Below, piece by piece: positions 11,101 through 18,771 of a stretch of 45,509 nucleotides of DNA. The position numbers and the translations under genes are program-made. Each line of letters starts with the position of its first letter. Position 1 is the stretch's first letter. Source of the DNA: Opitutales bacterium (GTDB taxonomy: Bacteria; Verrucomicrobiota; Verrucomicrobiia; Opitutales; T3Sed10-336); NCBI GenBank assembly GCA_020831535.1, contig JAFIGF010000160.1, positions 1-45,509 on the forward strand, written 5' to 3'. The notes beneath the pieces were generated by a model. It did no database searches. It had not been told where the DNA came from and saw only the letters and a list, made by a program, of their open reading frames with translations.

Positions 11101-12335
11101 ACCGCGCCCGGCCAAGGGGGCGCACCGGTGAGCAGTTCGTAGCCCAGCACCCCGGCCGCATACAGGTCCGTGCCAGGGCTGGTGTTGGCCTCGTCCTCCA
11201 AAATTTCCGGTGCCAGATAGGCCTCCTTCAACTGGCTGATCAACTCCCCCGCCACCGTCTGCGTGGAAGTGCCCCGCTTGGAGGGACGGGCGAAGTCGAA
11301 ATCCGTCAACCGTACCTGTCCGTCCGCCGCCAAAACGACCGTGTCGGGGGAAAGTGCCCGGTGAAGCACGCCGTGTTTATGGCAATGCGCGAGCGCACCG
11401 AGAATGTCTTCGAGGATGCCGAATTTCTGATCGAGAGTGAGCGGCTGCCGGGTGCGCTTGAGGCGCTGGCTGAGGGCCTCGCCGCTCACATCGTCGGTCA
11501 CCATCACATAGCCGTCGCCATTCTCGGTGGGAAAGAAATCCCGTGCCGTCGGGATACCCGGATGCGCCGCCAGACTCTCCAAGGCTTGATAGGCGTTTTC
11601 TATCCGCCGCTGCTGCTGTTTTCGCTCCGCTTCCTGGGCGTAGGGATCGGCATGATACACCCGCAGCAGAGCCCGACTCCCCTTGGCGTAGCGGCCTTCC
11701 GCCCGATACTCGACATAGCTGTCGGTCGAGGTCAGCCGCTCCACGCACTGCCAGGTGCCGAAGAGCGGCAAGCCCTTGCTGGCCCGCACCCCCGTCCCTT
11801 GGAAAAGCTCATGAATGGCCTTGAGATGCTTGTCGGTCGTCTCGCGGGGATAGCCCGGCGCACAGCTTAACTTGCCGGGTGCCTGAAAAAAGGATTCGCA
11901 GCCCGCGAGTTGCAGGGTGGTCGGGGCATCACGAGCCTCAGGATCGAGTAACACCGCGTTGTCCGCCGAGAGCAGCACCACCGCCTCAAACCAGACGCGC
12001 TCGCGGTAGGGCTTGCCCGGCTTATCCGCCAGCAAACCCGCCGCCACCTTGGCGTGATCGCGCAGCTTGGGCAGCGGCGAGTGAAAGGGTGGCCGCCCCT
12101 CCGGATGCCACTTGCCGTTGGCCACCATGATGGCCCCGTGCGTTCCCTTCACATCGACCAGATACACCCCGTGTGGCGCGATGATCGCCAAATCAATCTC
12201 ATACCACTGCTTGCCCTTCTTCAGCTCAAAATTGTGCAGCACCCGGTAATCATCCGGCAAATGCTGGGCCAAGTAAGCGATCGCCTTGCGCTCTTCATCG
12301 TTGCTCGGGTCGCCTATGCGGGTGATTTGGGCCAT
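8157..12335 (-). CDS. mad6: NERD - pseudokinase - Ser/Thr kinase - P-loop fusion (MAD6/PglW-like)
   Basis: 1392 residues. Domains in order: NERD nuclease-like domain (about 13-130; YEIDLAII...VYLVDVKG gives a D...D-x-K pattern); a first kinase fold (about 208-465) whose catalytic loop reads HRALSPDT (325-332), so the HRD aspartate and the Mg-binding asparagine are replaced and it looks like a pseudokinase; a second kinase (about 503-750) with lysine in ALKII (533), HGDIKPAN (624-631) and DFN in place of DFG (643-645), which looks active; then a C-terminal region with Walker A SGNAGDGKT (841-849) and a Cys/His cluster near 1015 (CAECDLADRC). NERD plus kinase resembles BREX type 2 PglW; this longer fusion next to a methyltransferase/HsdS set matches MAD6. 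It starts 3 bp after the HsdS stop. Likely a signalling or regulatory hub of the system. Confidence 0.85.
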   Translation of the reverse strand: MAQITRIGDPSNDEERKAIAYLAQHLPDDYRVLHNFELKKGKQWYEIDLAIIAPHGVYLVDVKGTHGAIMVANGKWHPEGRPPFHSPLPKLRDHAKVAAGLLADKPGKPYRERVWFEAVVLLSADNAVLLDPEARDAPTTLQLAGCESFFQAPGKLSCAPGYPRETTDKHLKAIHELFQGTGVRASKGLPLFGTWQCVERLTSTDSYVEYRAEGRYAKGSRALLRVYHADPYAQEAERKQQQRRIENAYQALESLAAHPGIPTARDFFPTENGDGYVMVTDDVSGEALSQRLKRTRQPLTLDQKFGILEDILGALAHCHKHGVLHRALSPDTVVLAADGQVRLTDFDFARPSKRGTSTQTVAGELISQLKEAYLAPEILEDEANTSPGTDLYAAGVLGYELLTGAPPWPGAVDAHVANCQFPEPVSAQVAAVPTGFDAWLTGLCAKDPAARPAAGTALESFRALLQPPIETEGGNVAEAAQAFEEVELDYLNLAPGTTLDGKFSVEKKLGKPGSFGVVYKVIDTMGDVARALKIIVQDRTSVLARTKQEFRTLAKLPPHPRVVKVFDARTLNPGGYPYLVFEYLEGSDLREMIESNRITLAESVKMLREVAEGLAHLHAHGVMHGDIKPANLLWTNDGVKIVDFNVAKSAEDLMARGGGTKRYLPPDLDGGVQASADTRSDRDLFALGVSFYEAVTGRYPWIEDATDREPLDPRHLSGLENLSQKLVEVLLRLVAPQRRNRYPSAAALLGDLEALDSLRQPDPTRETTLATQSWEELGETRRPNTNPFAEFLLTLYSQSQRTNAGTRGLDEWSRRIYVETQLDRTLKPELLDGNFKLVVISGNAGDGKTAFIQQVEQEARESGAEVEPVANGNGAVFSVKGHRFRSNYDGSQDEGDKVNDTVLLEFFQPYEGDSEAAWPSEETRMIAINEGRLIDFLEQHGGRFSRLKSLISSGFKTGKPEAGIAVVNLNLRSVVAPTRLPDGTELKSILERLLAQMVKPKFWHPCAECDLADRCYAHHNAKTFQDPVAGKQVVERLLKLFTLTTLRSKLHITLRDLRSALAYMLVGTRTCEEIHALYAEGKREEMLNGFYFNSWMGGTGTKPGDRLIRLLGESDIGLSGDAQLDRLFGFHPPSPAPHLLSFEERGHYDDELFTAAYGELPTEFGQGNDARRFRRYRDYVAMIRRRHFFECRDASWERLLPYKSSASMLKLIDSIDDNQAEAERIIRAINKGEGVFESSSLGNKLALQVRSVDQGTIRCYRLFPAKYFRLETVTLAEESPFMEHAPSLLKLRFDARSMFEDEGFFDEDPELEINLDVYEMLFRLNEGYRPTVDELHGYYLSLNVFKNVLGSVPYEEILLTPTGREFYAIRKESSGLLDMQVVEDPASYGNQA

Positions 12336-12338
12336 CGG

Positions 12339-13730
12339 TTAACGGGCGGTTAGGGCTTGTTCGAGTTGGGAGATGGCGGAGCGCTCGGCCTCTACCGCTT
12401 CATTTCTCAAATTCCGGACTTCACAGCCCAAAATGCCGATGCGTTTAAAATCCTCGGCTGGGCATGTTGGTAGAATAACTTTACCGATTTGCGTGACGTC
12501 AAGATGCGGAATTGCACTGCCGTAGGCTCGGGATTTCAGTTGCATAATGCCAATCCAATTATGAAGCGCAATGAAAGCAAATCCGAAGGATATCGGGTCT
12601 TCGAAATTAACTCGGATAGCATCTTCTGTAACGACTGCTCCAATAACATCTCCAATTGGTATAACCGGAGTGCCAATAATTCCGTTTAGCGATCCTGAGC
12701 GCGGCACCAGAATCGAATTTTCGAGGATTTGATAAGCACGAATAGGCTTTGGAGGCTGAATCCAATAATTCGGCACAGGATCAGCATTCAGAATTCCCGC
12801 GCTGCCAAACAAACCAACAGAATGTTCCGATTGGTCCATTGGAACTCGCTTGAAACGCAGGGGCTCGACGATAGAGCAACTGAGAGAACCCAAAGTTTGA
12901 AATCCATGAGGATTTTGAGCTACAGCGTCATAAGCGCTCACGTGTCGTTTCCCGTGAAAACGAGCATCCAGGCGCGATTCTAGCCTCGAAGAGTTGATGG
13001 ATGCAAATGGCTCAGATGCACTTTGCTCTTCAATCGGTAGACCCGTCAGCTCAAAAAGTTCAGATACCGCCTTCGCTTTAGCCTCACTCGCCTCCGACCG
13101 CAGCCGTGCCGCTTCTTCGACGAGGTTGTGGATTTTCAGTTCCTCTTTGGGGTCGAGGCGGGGCACGTCAATGTCGGCGATGTGCTCGGGTTCGAGGTGC
13201 TGGATGATGGCACCGTAAGTCCCCGAAGTTACGAGGGGCACCCCGAATTTGCTGCTGAGAAAGGCGTAGAGATAGCCGGGAGGAATCTTTTCGGGATCGG
13301 GGACGACTTTCAAAATGTCCTGGCTGGACCAAATTCCTTCCATCTCCGGGCGAACATAGGCCATTTTCCCAATGCTGCCTGAACACGAAATCAGAGTCAT
13401 ACCCTTTTCTAAGCGCAAATGCCGGAGCTTTTTGCCGGTAGCATCTTGTTTACTCAACAAGCTGACATTTGAAAGATCCGCTAACTGCATGGAGCTTCCC
13501 GTAAGGAAACGCACACCGTAAGCAGGGTCTTCAACGTAATTGCGGCGAAATTGGGGTCCATTATAAATGCCTCCGTCGTGGCCTTTGGTAAGTTTATGTA
13601 GCGGATCCTTCCGCAACGACAGTTCCTCCAGCAAAATCTTCGTTTGCAGGGCGCCGCCCACGTAGGGCTTGGTATCGAGACGATAGCCGTAGCCCTCCAT
13701 CCATGAAGCACGGATAATGGCGGTCTTCAT
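12339..13730 (-). CDS. mad5: Type I restriction-like specificity subunit (HsdS-like, MAD5-like)
   Basis: 463 residues. It has the two-fold layout of HsdS proteins: a first target-recognition half ending in YLYAFLSSKFGV, then a long charged helix (ELKIHNLVEEAARLRSEASE) like the central spacer coiled coil, a second half ending PHLDVTQIGKVILP and a second C-terminal helix. Such subunits read the asymmetric DNA target and dock the N6-adenine methyltransferase. The partner methyltransferase is three genes upstream in the same operon, and no HsdR-type motor is present; the giant HerA-like ATPase may take that place. Its ATG overlaps the preceding stop by 4 nt (ATGA, 13727-13730). Composition in the middle (12480-12980) is more AT-rich by eye than the flanks, as expected for recombining recognition domains. 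Confidence 0.85.
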   Translation of the reverse strand: MKTAIIRASWMEGYGYRLDTKPYVGGALQTKILLEELSLRKDPLHKLTKGHDGGIYNGPQFRRNYVEDPAYGVRFLTGSSMQLADLSNVSLLSKQDATGKKLRHLRLEKGMTLISCSGSIGKMAYVRPEMEGIWSSQDILKVVPDPEKIPPGYLYAFLSSKFGVPLVTSGTYGAIIQHLEPEHIADIDVPRLDPKEELKIHNLVEEAARLRSEASEAKAKAVSELFELTGLPIEEQSASEPFASINSSRLESRLDARFHGKRHVSAYDAVAQNPHGFQTLGSLSCSIVEPLRFKRVPMDQSEHSVGLFGSAGILNADPVPNYWIQPPKPIRAYQILENSILVPRSGSLNGIIGTPVIPIGDVIGAVVTEDAIRVNFEDPISFGFAFIALHNWIGIMQLKSRAYGSAIPHLDVTQIGKVILPTCPAEDFKRIGILGCEVRNLRNEAVEAERSAISQLEQALTAR

Positions 13731-14386
13731 GCTTGCCCCCCTTCCGCCGGAAACCAGCTTTGCAGGGTTTGGCGCAGCTTTTTGAAGCCGGGTTCTTCAC
13801 AGGCATCGAGAGCGCGGCGGGAGGCAGCGCCAAAAACGGTGGAGAAGGTCTTGCGACCGCTCTTTATCTTCCCCAGACCGGTAGCAACTTGGACGGCTCG
13901 TTTCAATTCGTGGGGTTTCGCTGCGCCCTCTTCCCAAAGTTCCTGAGCAATTAGCTTGGATTTAAGCGCTTCGTAGCTTTCCACGCCAAACGCGGCGGCA
14001 ATGTTCGGATTATCCATCCACAGCCAGGCTTCAAGCATCGGTTGGATAACTATGACCTCAAAGCGCTCACGCTTCCATCCGCTCTTCTCCATATTCACGG
14101 CAATCTCTTGCTCAAGCACGGCTGCTCCAGGCGAGGGATCGAAATGTTCATCCAAAATAATGATGGCGCGCTCATAGAGTTTTGGAAATGGCATGAGGTT
14201 TTCGTGAGCCCGTTTCCAGATCGCCTGGTCATTGGCTCCTGGCACCTTAAAAAAGTCGCTATTATTTTCCGGGTCGATTGAAATTTGTGCACAACCAAGA
14301 GCATGGTGCCAATTGTCACGGCCAAAGAAACCTTTGAGGCCTTCGACCATGGCGTTGTCGGCAAGATGGAAAATCAGTGGACGCAT
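13727..14386 (-). CDS. mad4: DUF4276-like, possible TOPRIM-type protein (MAD4-like)
   Basis: 219 residues. The central part reads RAIIILDEHFDPSPGA (acidic D-x-x-x-D after a hydrophobic strand) and later VIQPMLEAWLWMDN. This matches the DUF4276 pattern, where an acidic strand is followed by a conserved E-A-W. DUF4276 proteins are thought to carry a TOPRIM-like fold and are often encoded beside AAA ATPases, as here, so the pair may act like a split OLD-family nuclease. The start is 2 bp after the ATPase stop; the stop overlaps the HsdS start. Nuclease activity is inferred only. Confidence 0.7.
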   Translation of the reverse strand: MRPLIFHLADNAMVEGLKGFFGRDNWHHALGCAQISIDPENNSDFFKVPGANDQAIWKRAHENLMPFPKLYERAIIILDEHFDPSPGAAVLEQEIAVNMEKSGWKRERFEVIVIQPMLEAWLWMDNPNIAAAFGVESYEALKSKLIAQELWEEGAAKPHELKRAVQVATGLGKIKSGRKTFSTVFGAASRRALDACEEPGFKKLRQTLQSWFPAEGGQA

Positions 14387-14388
14387 AG

Positions 14389-15708
14389 TCAGAGAACCCC
14401 GGCGCTGTGGAGAGTGGCCAAGCTGGGAGTGCCTTTCCAGTTCTTGAGAAGATCATGATCGGTGCCGCGAGTCACAATCACTCCCTCGGTTTTCGTCTGG
14501 GTGAGACAGAGCAATTGTTCGAGTGGAGTCGCCGCAACCGCGATGGGCGAATGGGTGGTGACAAGCACCTGAGATCCTTCCACGACTGCTAAGGTTTCGA
14601 GAACCGCTTCGATGGCTTTGGGATGAATGCCGTTTTCCGGCTCCTCAATGGTCATCAGCGGAGGCGCATTTTTGACAAAGGTAGGAATAGTCAGGGCAAA
14701 GATGGCGAGGGTGCCGTCGGAGAGTCCTGAGTTGTTCACCTTTCGATCCTCTCCGTATTGGGCATAGAAATAGGCTAGGCCATCGTCTTCACGTCGCTTG
14801 GCCGAGACATCCGTAAGAAGCGGAAGAACGCTTTTCACATGATAAAGCCATTCCTCGAATGCTTTTTCGGCTTTCTTTAACTCCAGAATGGACCAAGGCA
14901 GCGTGGAGGCGTCGGAGGCAATCCTCCAGTTGCGACCAGGCGGCAAAGCGGCATTGCGCAATTTCTCCAAATTCGGAGAGTAGAAGACGCAATCCTGCAC
15001 CAGAAATGACATGAGCCACTGACTGGCGGCGAAGAGCTGAATGTCCATAGGGATGCCAGCAAGCGCAGGAGTCGTCCCCGTCAGGCGGGTAGTGAAGGGC
15101 TCGTCCTTGCCGGACTTTGACTTGTTCTCTCCTTTGATGCGTGCGGTGCCGGAATGGTCGCGGTCGATGACGATACGAAGGGATTCGAGTTCGTCCTCTT
15201 CCACGAACTCTCCCCAAATCCCGTCCTGCTGCGCTCCGAGGACAGTTCGATCAGCGGGTAGCAGGAAAAGGTGTTCCTGGGAAATCTCCAGAGCGTCGTT
15301 TTCTATGCGCAAGGACAACTCGTAACGCAGGCTATCGTATATACGTCCCGGAGTTGCTTCGAGAGCGGCGCGGAGTTTTTTCGGTGCTTGTTCGATCCGG
15401 AGACGGTGAATCGTTTCGCGAATGACATCCGGTAGTCGCGCTTCCAGGGCAAACGCAAAATAGTCACCACGCAGGTTATGGATGAGTTCCATCGGTGCAT
15501 CCGCACGTGGGCGGCGGTGGGATGCGGTAGATTCAAAGAATGCTTTGTCGAGGTCACGGTTGGCAAGTATCTCCCCAATAAGCAGGGGAATATCTATCAG
15601 CGTGGACTTACCCGCACCATTTCTGCCAACCAAGACCTGATAAGCGCCCAAATCAACCGCCAGCTTTTCAAAGCAGCGGTAGCGATAAGCTTCGATTCGG
15701 GTAATCAT
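14389..15708 (-). CDS. mad3: AAA/ABC-type ATPase (AAA_15/AAA_21 class, MAD3-like)
   Basis: 439 residues. Starts with MITRIEAYRYRCFEKL, the usual opening of RecF/OLD-like ATPases, then Walker A GRNGAGKST (28-36). Near the C-terminus MTIEEPENGIHP holds the Walker B region and TTHSPIAV the switch histidine. No TOPRIM domain follows, unlike full-length OLD proteins; the next gene encodes a DUF4276-like protein that could supply it. ATGA overlap with the methyltransferase stop (15705-15708). Probably an ATP-dependent sensor or effector of the MADS-type system. ATPase class is clear; the MAD3 name rests on order. Confidence 0.85.
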   Translation of the reverse strand: MITRIEAYRYRCFEKLAVDLGAYQVLVGRNGAGKSTLIDIPLLIGEILANRDLDKAFFESTASHRRPRADAPMELIHNLRGDYFAFALEARLPDVIRETIHRLRIEQAPKKLRAALEATPGRIYDSLRYELSLRIENDALEISQEHLFLLPADRTVLGAQQDGIWGEFVEEDELESLRIVIDRDHSGTARIKGENKSKSGKDEPFTTRLTGTTPALAGIPMDIQLFAASQWLMSFLVQDCVFYSPNLEKLRNAALPPGRNWRIASDASTLPWSILELKKAEKAFEEWLYHVKSVLPLLTDVSAKRREDDGLAYFYAQYGEDRKVNNSGLSDGTLAIFALTIPTFVKNAPPLMTIEEPENGIHPKAIEAVLETLAVVEGSQVLVTTHSPIAVAATPLEQLLCLTQTKTEGVIVTRGTDHDLLKNWKGTPSLATLHSAGVL

Positions 15709-17705
15709 GCTCCAGGCTCCGGGTTGTCCTTGCGGAATTCTTTGTAGGCGGCGGCAATAAGGGGGAAATCGTCGTCGATCACAGGGCGGATGATCCGGCG
15801 CTGGCGAGTGACGGTCTTGCCGTTTAACTTTACAGTTTCCGTAACCATTTTTTCTTCCACGATTTCCGAGCCGTCGGGATGGCGCTTGTAGAGCGGGTTG
15901 CCGCGCCGGTCCACGCCAGCTTTTTCGGCCACCGCCATAAAGATGGGATACTCAGTCTTGTGCCCCATCGCCTCCATCGACTTTTCATCTTCGGTCTTTT
16001 TCTTAAGAAAGAGCAAGCTGGTGAGGATGCCAACGTTGGCCTCCACGATGAAGGCCTCGACCGGCACCTCGACACAGGCCAGCACCCAACACTCCTTAAG
16101 TATCCAGCGGCGGATGGATTCGTCGCCAGGATTGCCAAGGATACCGTTGGGCAGAACGATGCCCATGCGCCCTCCCTCTTTGAGCCACTTGATGTTTTGC
16201 TCAATAAAGAGGATCTCTGGGGCGAGCGAGTTATGGGTGCGGTCCTGCTCCACAAGGTTACCGCCCTTGTCCTTACGCCAGACCCTGGCCAACTCGCGGC
16301 CCTCCAGCACTTCCGGGTCGGTGATCGGGATATCGGAGCCAAAAGGCGGATTGGTCACGAGCACATCGATCGTTCCGAAATTGATCTTTCCCTTGGCCTG
16401 TTCCTTACCCGGCAGATGTCCGCGAGGGAAGGCCAGCGAGTCCATGTGAAAGAGATTGCCTTGGGTATTGGCCGCCATCATCACATTCATAGTGCTTGCC
16501 CGCACGAGAAAGGGGTCGAAGTCGGCTCCGTAGACATGCTTCTCAGCGTAATCCCGCAGCCGGTCGAGAACGTCATCGGTAGTGTCGTCGCCGATCTCGC
16601 GCTCGTATTCAGCAGTGAAACGCCTGGCTTGGTATTTTAACGCAGCAACTAAAAAACCCCCGGTCCCGCAGGCGGAATCGAGCAGCGTTTCATGTGGTTT
16701 TGGATCCAACATCTCAATAACCAGATCGACCGCTCGGCGGGGCGTAAAATATTGCCCGCGGTCACCCCGCAGATTAGCTCCCACGATCTCCTGATAAGCG
16801 GCTCCCTTGGCGTCGATGTCTGACCGTGATAAATTGTAACGGGACAGCTCCATCACCATGTAAGCGAGAGCCTTGTCAGACAGCGTCAGGGCGTCCTGTT
16901 CCTTAAAAAGCTCGCGATACTGCTGCTTCACCGCCGCGAACAATTTGTCGATGCGCTGGCGGATTTTCATCCGGCCCTCCTCTTCGAAAGGTTCCTTTGG
17001 ATGGGCAAAAAACAAGCGACTTGCCCCGCCGTTGTGCAAGCGCTCGTCGTGCATCTTGGCAAAAATAAGGTAAAGAAACTGCCAGAAAGCGGCGTCTTTG
17101 GGCATCCCTTCATTGCCGTGAATGAAATTGTGGCAGCGCCGGAATGCCCGCTTCAAATCAACCTCTTTGGCCCGGCGCTCATAGGAATCAGAGTAGACAT
17201 CCGGCGAACCCATCGTGCCATCAGCCGGAGGCCAGTCGCCGTAGGGGTCAAACAAGGTCTCAAAGCGCTTCTTTTTTTTGCGGATAAAAAAGCGTTCCAG
17301 CCCATTGGTCCAGAGACCCCACTCACAGGCATCCACCGAGAGCATGAAGCCCTTCACGTCCTCAAGGTCGGCCCCCGCTTGCTTAAAATCCCGAATCTTC
17401 GTCACCCCCTTCTTACCCTGCTTAGGCTCCGGGCGGCAGACCACCACCCGCCGCAGGTAGGCCTCCTCATGCGGCTGACCCGCCTCGAAAATCGCGATAT
17501 CCACCTTCTTCCGCTTACCCTCCACATTGATGGAAAAATCCCGCTCCATCGACTCCGGAGCGATCTGATACTCAAAGATCAGCGCCCGGGCGATCTCCTG
17601 CCGCACCTTCTCCTTCGGCGTCTCCTTAACCGGATCCAGGGTAATATAATCCGGGATCATCCCCTCTTTCAGGGCAATGGGCTTTTCTGTGGTAGAAGAC
17701 TTCAT
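15705..17705 (-). CDS. mad2: N6-adenine DNA methyltransferase (HsdM class, MAD2-like)
   Basis: 666 residues, first gene of the operon. N-terminal part (about 20-150) looks like a type I restriction N-terminal domain: VRQEIARALIFEYQI, then KKVDIAIFEAG and RRVVVCRPE, the strand order of PD-(D/E)XK-like modules, possibly without a working site. The methyltransferase part has GQYFTPR (317-323), motif I DSACGTGGF (343-351) and motif IV NPPF (452-455), typical of gamma-class N6-adenine enzymes. It probably marks host DNA at the site read by the HsdS-like subunit. A 160-180-bp divergent gap separates it from the HNH gene, so its promoter must lie at about 17706-17870. Confidence 0.9.
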   Translation of the reverse strand: MKSSTTEKPIALKEGMIPDYITLDPVKETPKEKVRQEIARALIFEYQIAPESMERDFSINVEGKRKKVDIAIFEAGQPHEEAYLRRVVVCRPEPKQGKKGVTKIRDFKQAGADLEDVKGFMLSVDACEWGLWTNGLERFFIRKKKKRFETLFDPYGDWPPADGTMGSPDVYSDSYERRAKEVDLKRAFRRCHNFIHGNEGMPKDAAFWQFLYLIFAKMHDERLHNGGASRLFFAHPKEPFEEEGRMKIRQRIDKLFAAVKQQYRELFKEQDALTLSDKALAYMVMELSRYNLSRSDIDAKGAAYQEIVGANLRGDRGQYFTPRRAVDLVIEMLDPKPHETLLDSACGTGGFLVAALKYQARRFTAEYEREIGDDTTDDVLDRLRDYAEKHVYGADFDPFLVRASTMNVMMAANTQGNLFHMDSLAFPRGHLPGKEQAKGKINFGTIDVLVTNPPFGSDIPITDPEVLEGRELARVWRKDKGGNLVEQDRTHNSLAPEILFIEQNIKWLKEGGRMGIVLPNGILGNPGDESIRRWILKECWVLACVEVPVEAFIVEANVGILTSLLFLKKKTEDEKSMEAMGHKTEYPIFMAVAEKAGVDRRGNPLYKRHPDGSEIVEEKMVTETVKLNGKTVTRQRRIIRPVIDDDFPLIAAAYKEFRKDNPEPGA

Positions 17706-17886
17706 TATGGGATTTTAACTTGCATCTAAATCCACTATAAAAAAGCTCGACTGCTATTATGGCAACCATTGAGTTATAGGAAAATACTCAAAACCACAAA
17801 ACGAGACAACCGAAGGAGAATGCTACAAGAGCACGTTCTCTTGCAAAAAGCGAAAAAACTATAAAAAATTGCAAGTGCTGATTTTG
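17706..17886. promoter_or_regulatory. Divergent intergenic region between MADS-type operon and HNH gene
   Basis: AT-rich spacer that must drive the operon leftwards and the HNH/Mrr genes rightwards. On the minus strand CATAAT at 17761-17756 is a good -10 candidate, with TTTTCC 17 bp upstream as a poor -35. At 17816-17840 an interrupted inverted repeat (GAGAATGC, seven bases, GCA, two extra bases, TTCTC) could be an operator. No regulator gene is encoded here, although MADS normally includes a helix-turn-helix MAD1. Confidence 0.35.
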
Positions 17887-18771
17887 ATGCCTCGTTCATC
17901 TCCAGAAATAGTTAGCCTCATCTCCATGCATAAAACCGCCTTCATCGATCATCTTCACCAGTCCAACCGGGAGGGCAGTGGCAAGGCGAGTTCTTATGTG
18001 CGGGCCATGGATCTTCTGGCGGAAATGCTCAAGGTCAAGGATTACGGTTTTCGTGATTGTCTCGATCTGTGGTCCGTCGATTCGTTGGAAAGGTTAGAGG
18101 AATTGCGGGAGCTGGTGTCGGAGCAAACCCGCGAGTGGGAATCCAGTCCGTGGAACAGACCTGAATTACCGAAAAGTTATTTAAGGGACGGTTATTGCCG
18201 CGCTGCCTTGCGGGCCTACCAAGAATTTCTGATTGAACATGCCCATGAGGGGGAAATTCAAAAGGTGTTTGAGGCGTATGGAGACGACGTGGATGCATTG
18301 AAAAAGCGTCTGCAACGCCCTATTCAGATTCCGGACTTTATCCTTGAGTCCTGGACAAAACAGGAAGGAAAAATGATTCGCCGTGAGGTCGAGTTTCGGA
18401 TCAATCAAAACATTTTCCGGAAAATGATTTTAGAGATTTACCAGGATCAGTGCTGCCTGACTGAACTCAATCTTCCCGAGGTGAACCGAGCCAGTCATAT
18501 CCTATCCTGGGCGAATTCGCCTAAAACCCGGATGGACCCGCGGAACGGGCTGTGTTTGTCAGCCACCTACGATGCCGCCTTTGACCGAAAATTGATCAGT
18601 TTTGATGAAGATTATCGCCTGATTCTCAGCAAATCCATAAAGGATCGTATTCCGAGCCCAAGTCTCCAGAAATGGTTCCTAGAACGTGAAGGACAAAAAA
18701 TGAGCCTGCCCACCCGATTCCACCCATCCACGGAGTACCTGGCCGAGCACCGCAAAGCCGGGGATTTTTGA
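17887..18771 (+). CDS. HNH endonuclease, restriction type (HNH_2-like)
   Basis: 294 residues from the ATG at 17887; an upstream in-frame TTG (17869) and a later ATG (17926) are also possible, and none has a good ribosome site. The C-terminal half carries the HNH pattern: FRKMILEIYQDQCCLTE, then ASHILSW (first His), then RMDPRNGLCL (Asn) and YDAAFDRKL. This is the layout of the HNH_2 family common in restriction loci. The N-terminal ~110 residues look helical (YVRAMDLLAEML) and may recognise DNA. It is transcribed away from the MADS-type operon, and its stop (TGA 18769-18771) overlaps a TTG start of the next gene. Probably a DNA nuclease of the same defence island; whether it works with the MADS-type genes is unknown. 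Confidence 0.8.
   Translation: MPRSSPEIVSLISMHKTAFIDHLHQSNREGSGKASSYVRAMDLLAEMLKVKDYGFRDCLDLWSVDSLERLEELRELVSEQTREWESSPWNRPELPKSYLRDGYCRAALRAYQEFLIEHAHEGEIQKVFEAYGDDVDALKKRLQRPIQIPDFILESWTKQEGKMIRREVEFRINQNIFRKMILEIYQDQCCLTELNLPEVNRASHILSWANSPKTRMDPRNGLCLSATYDAAFDRKLISFDEDYRLILSKSIKDRIPSPSLQKWFLEREGQKMSLPTRFHPSTEYLAEHRKAGDF

Noticed and set aside
9873..11870. Long plus-strand frames opposite the kinase gene, up to 568 codons
   Set aside because: Shadow frames of a high-GC coding region; kinase, NERD and P-loop motifs are all on the minus strand.
936..12335. BREX type 2 (Pgl) locus
   Set aside because: The NERD-kinase protein resembles PglW, but no PglZ phosphatase or PglX-type methyltransferase is present, and an HsdS-like subunit is.
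17820..17864. Short 14-codon frame after GGAG in the divergent promoter region, possible leader peptide
   Set aside because: The GGAG is only 1-2 bases from the ATG, too close to work as a ribosome site, and the peptide has no attenuation-like codon run.
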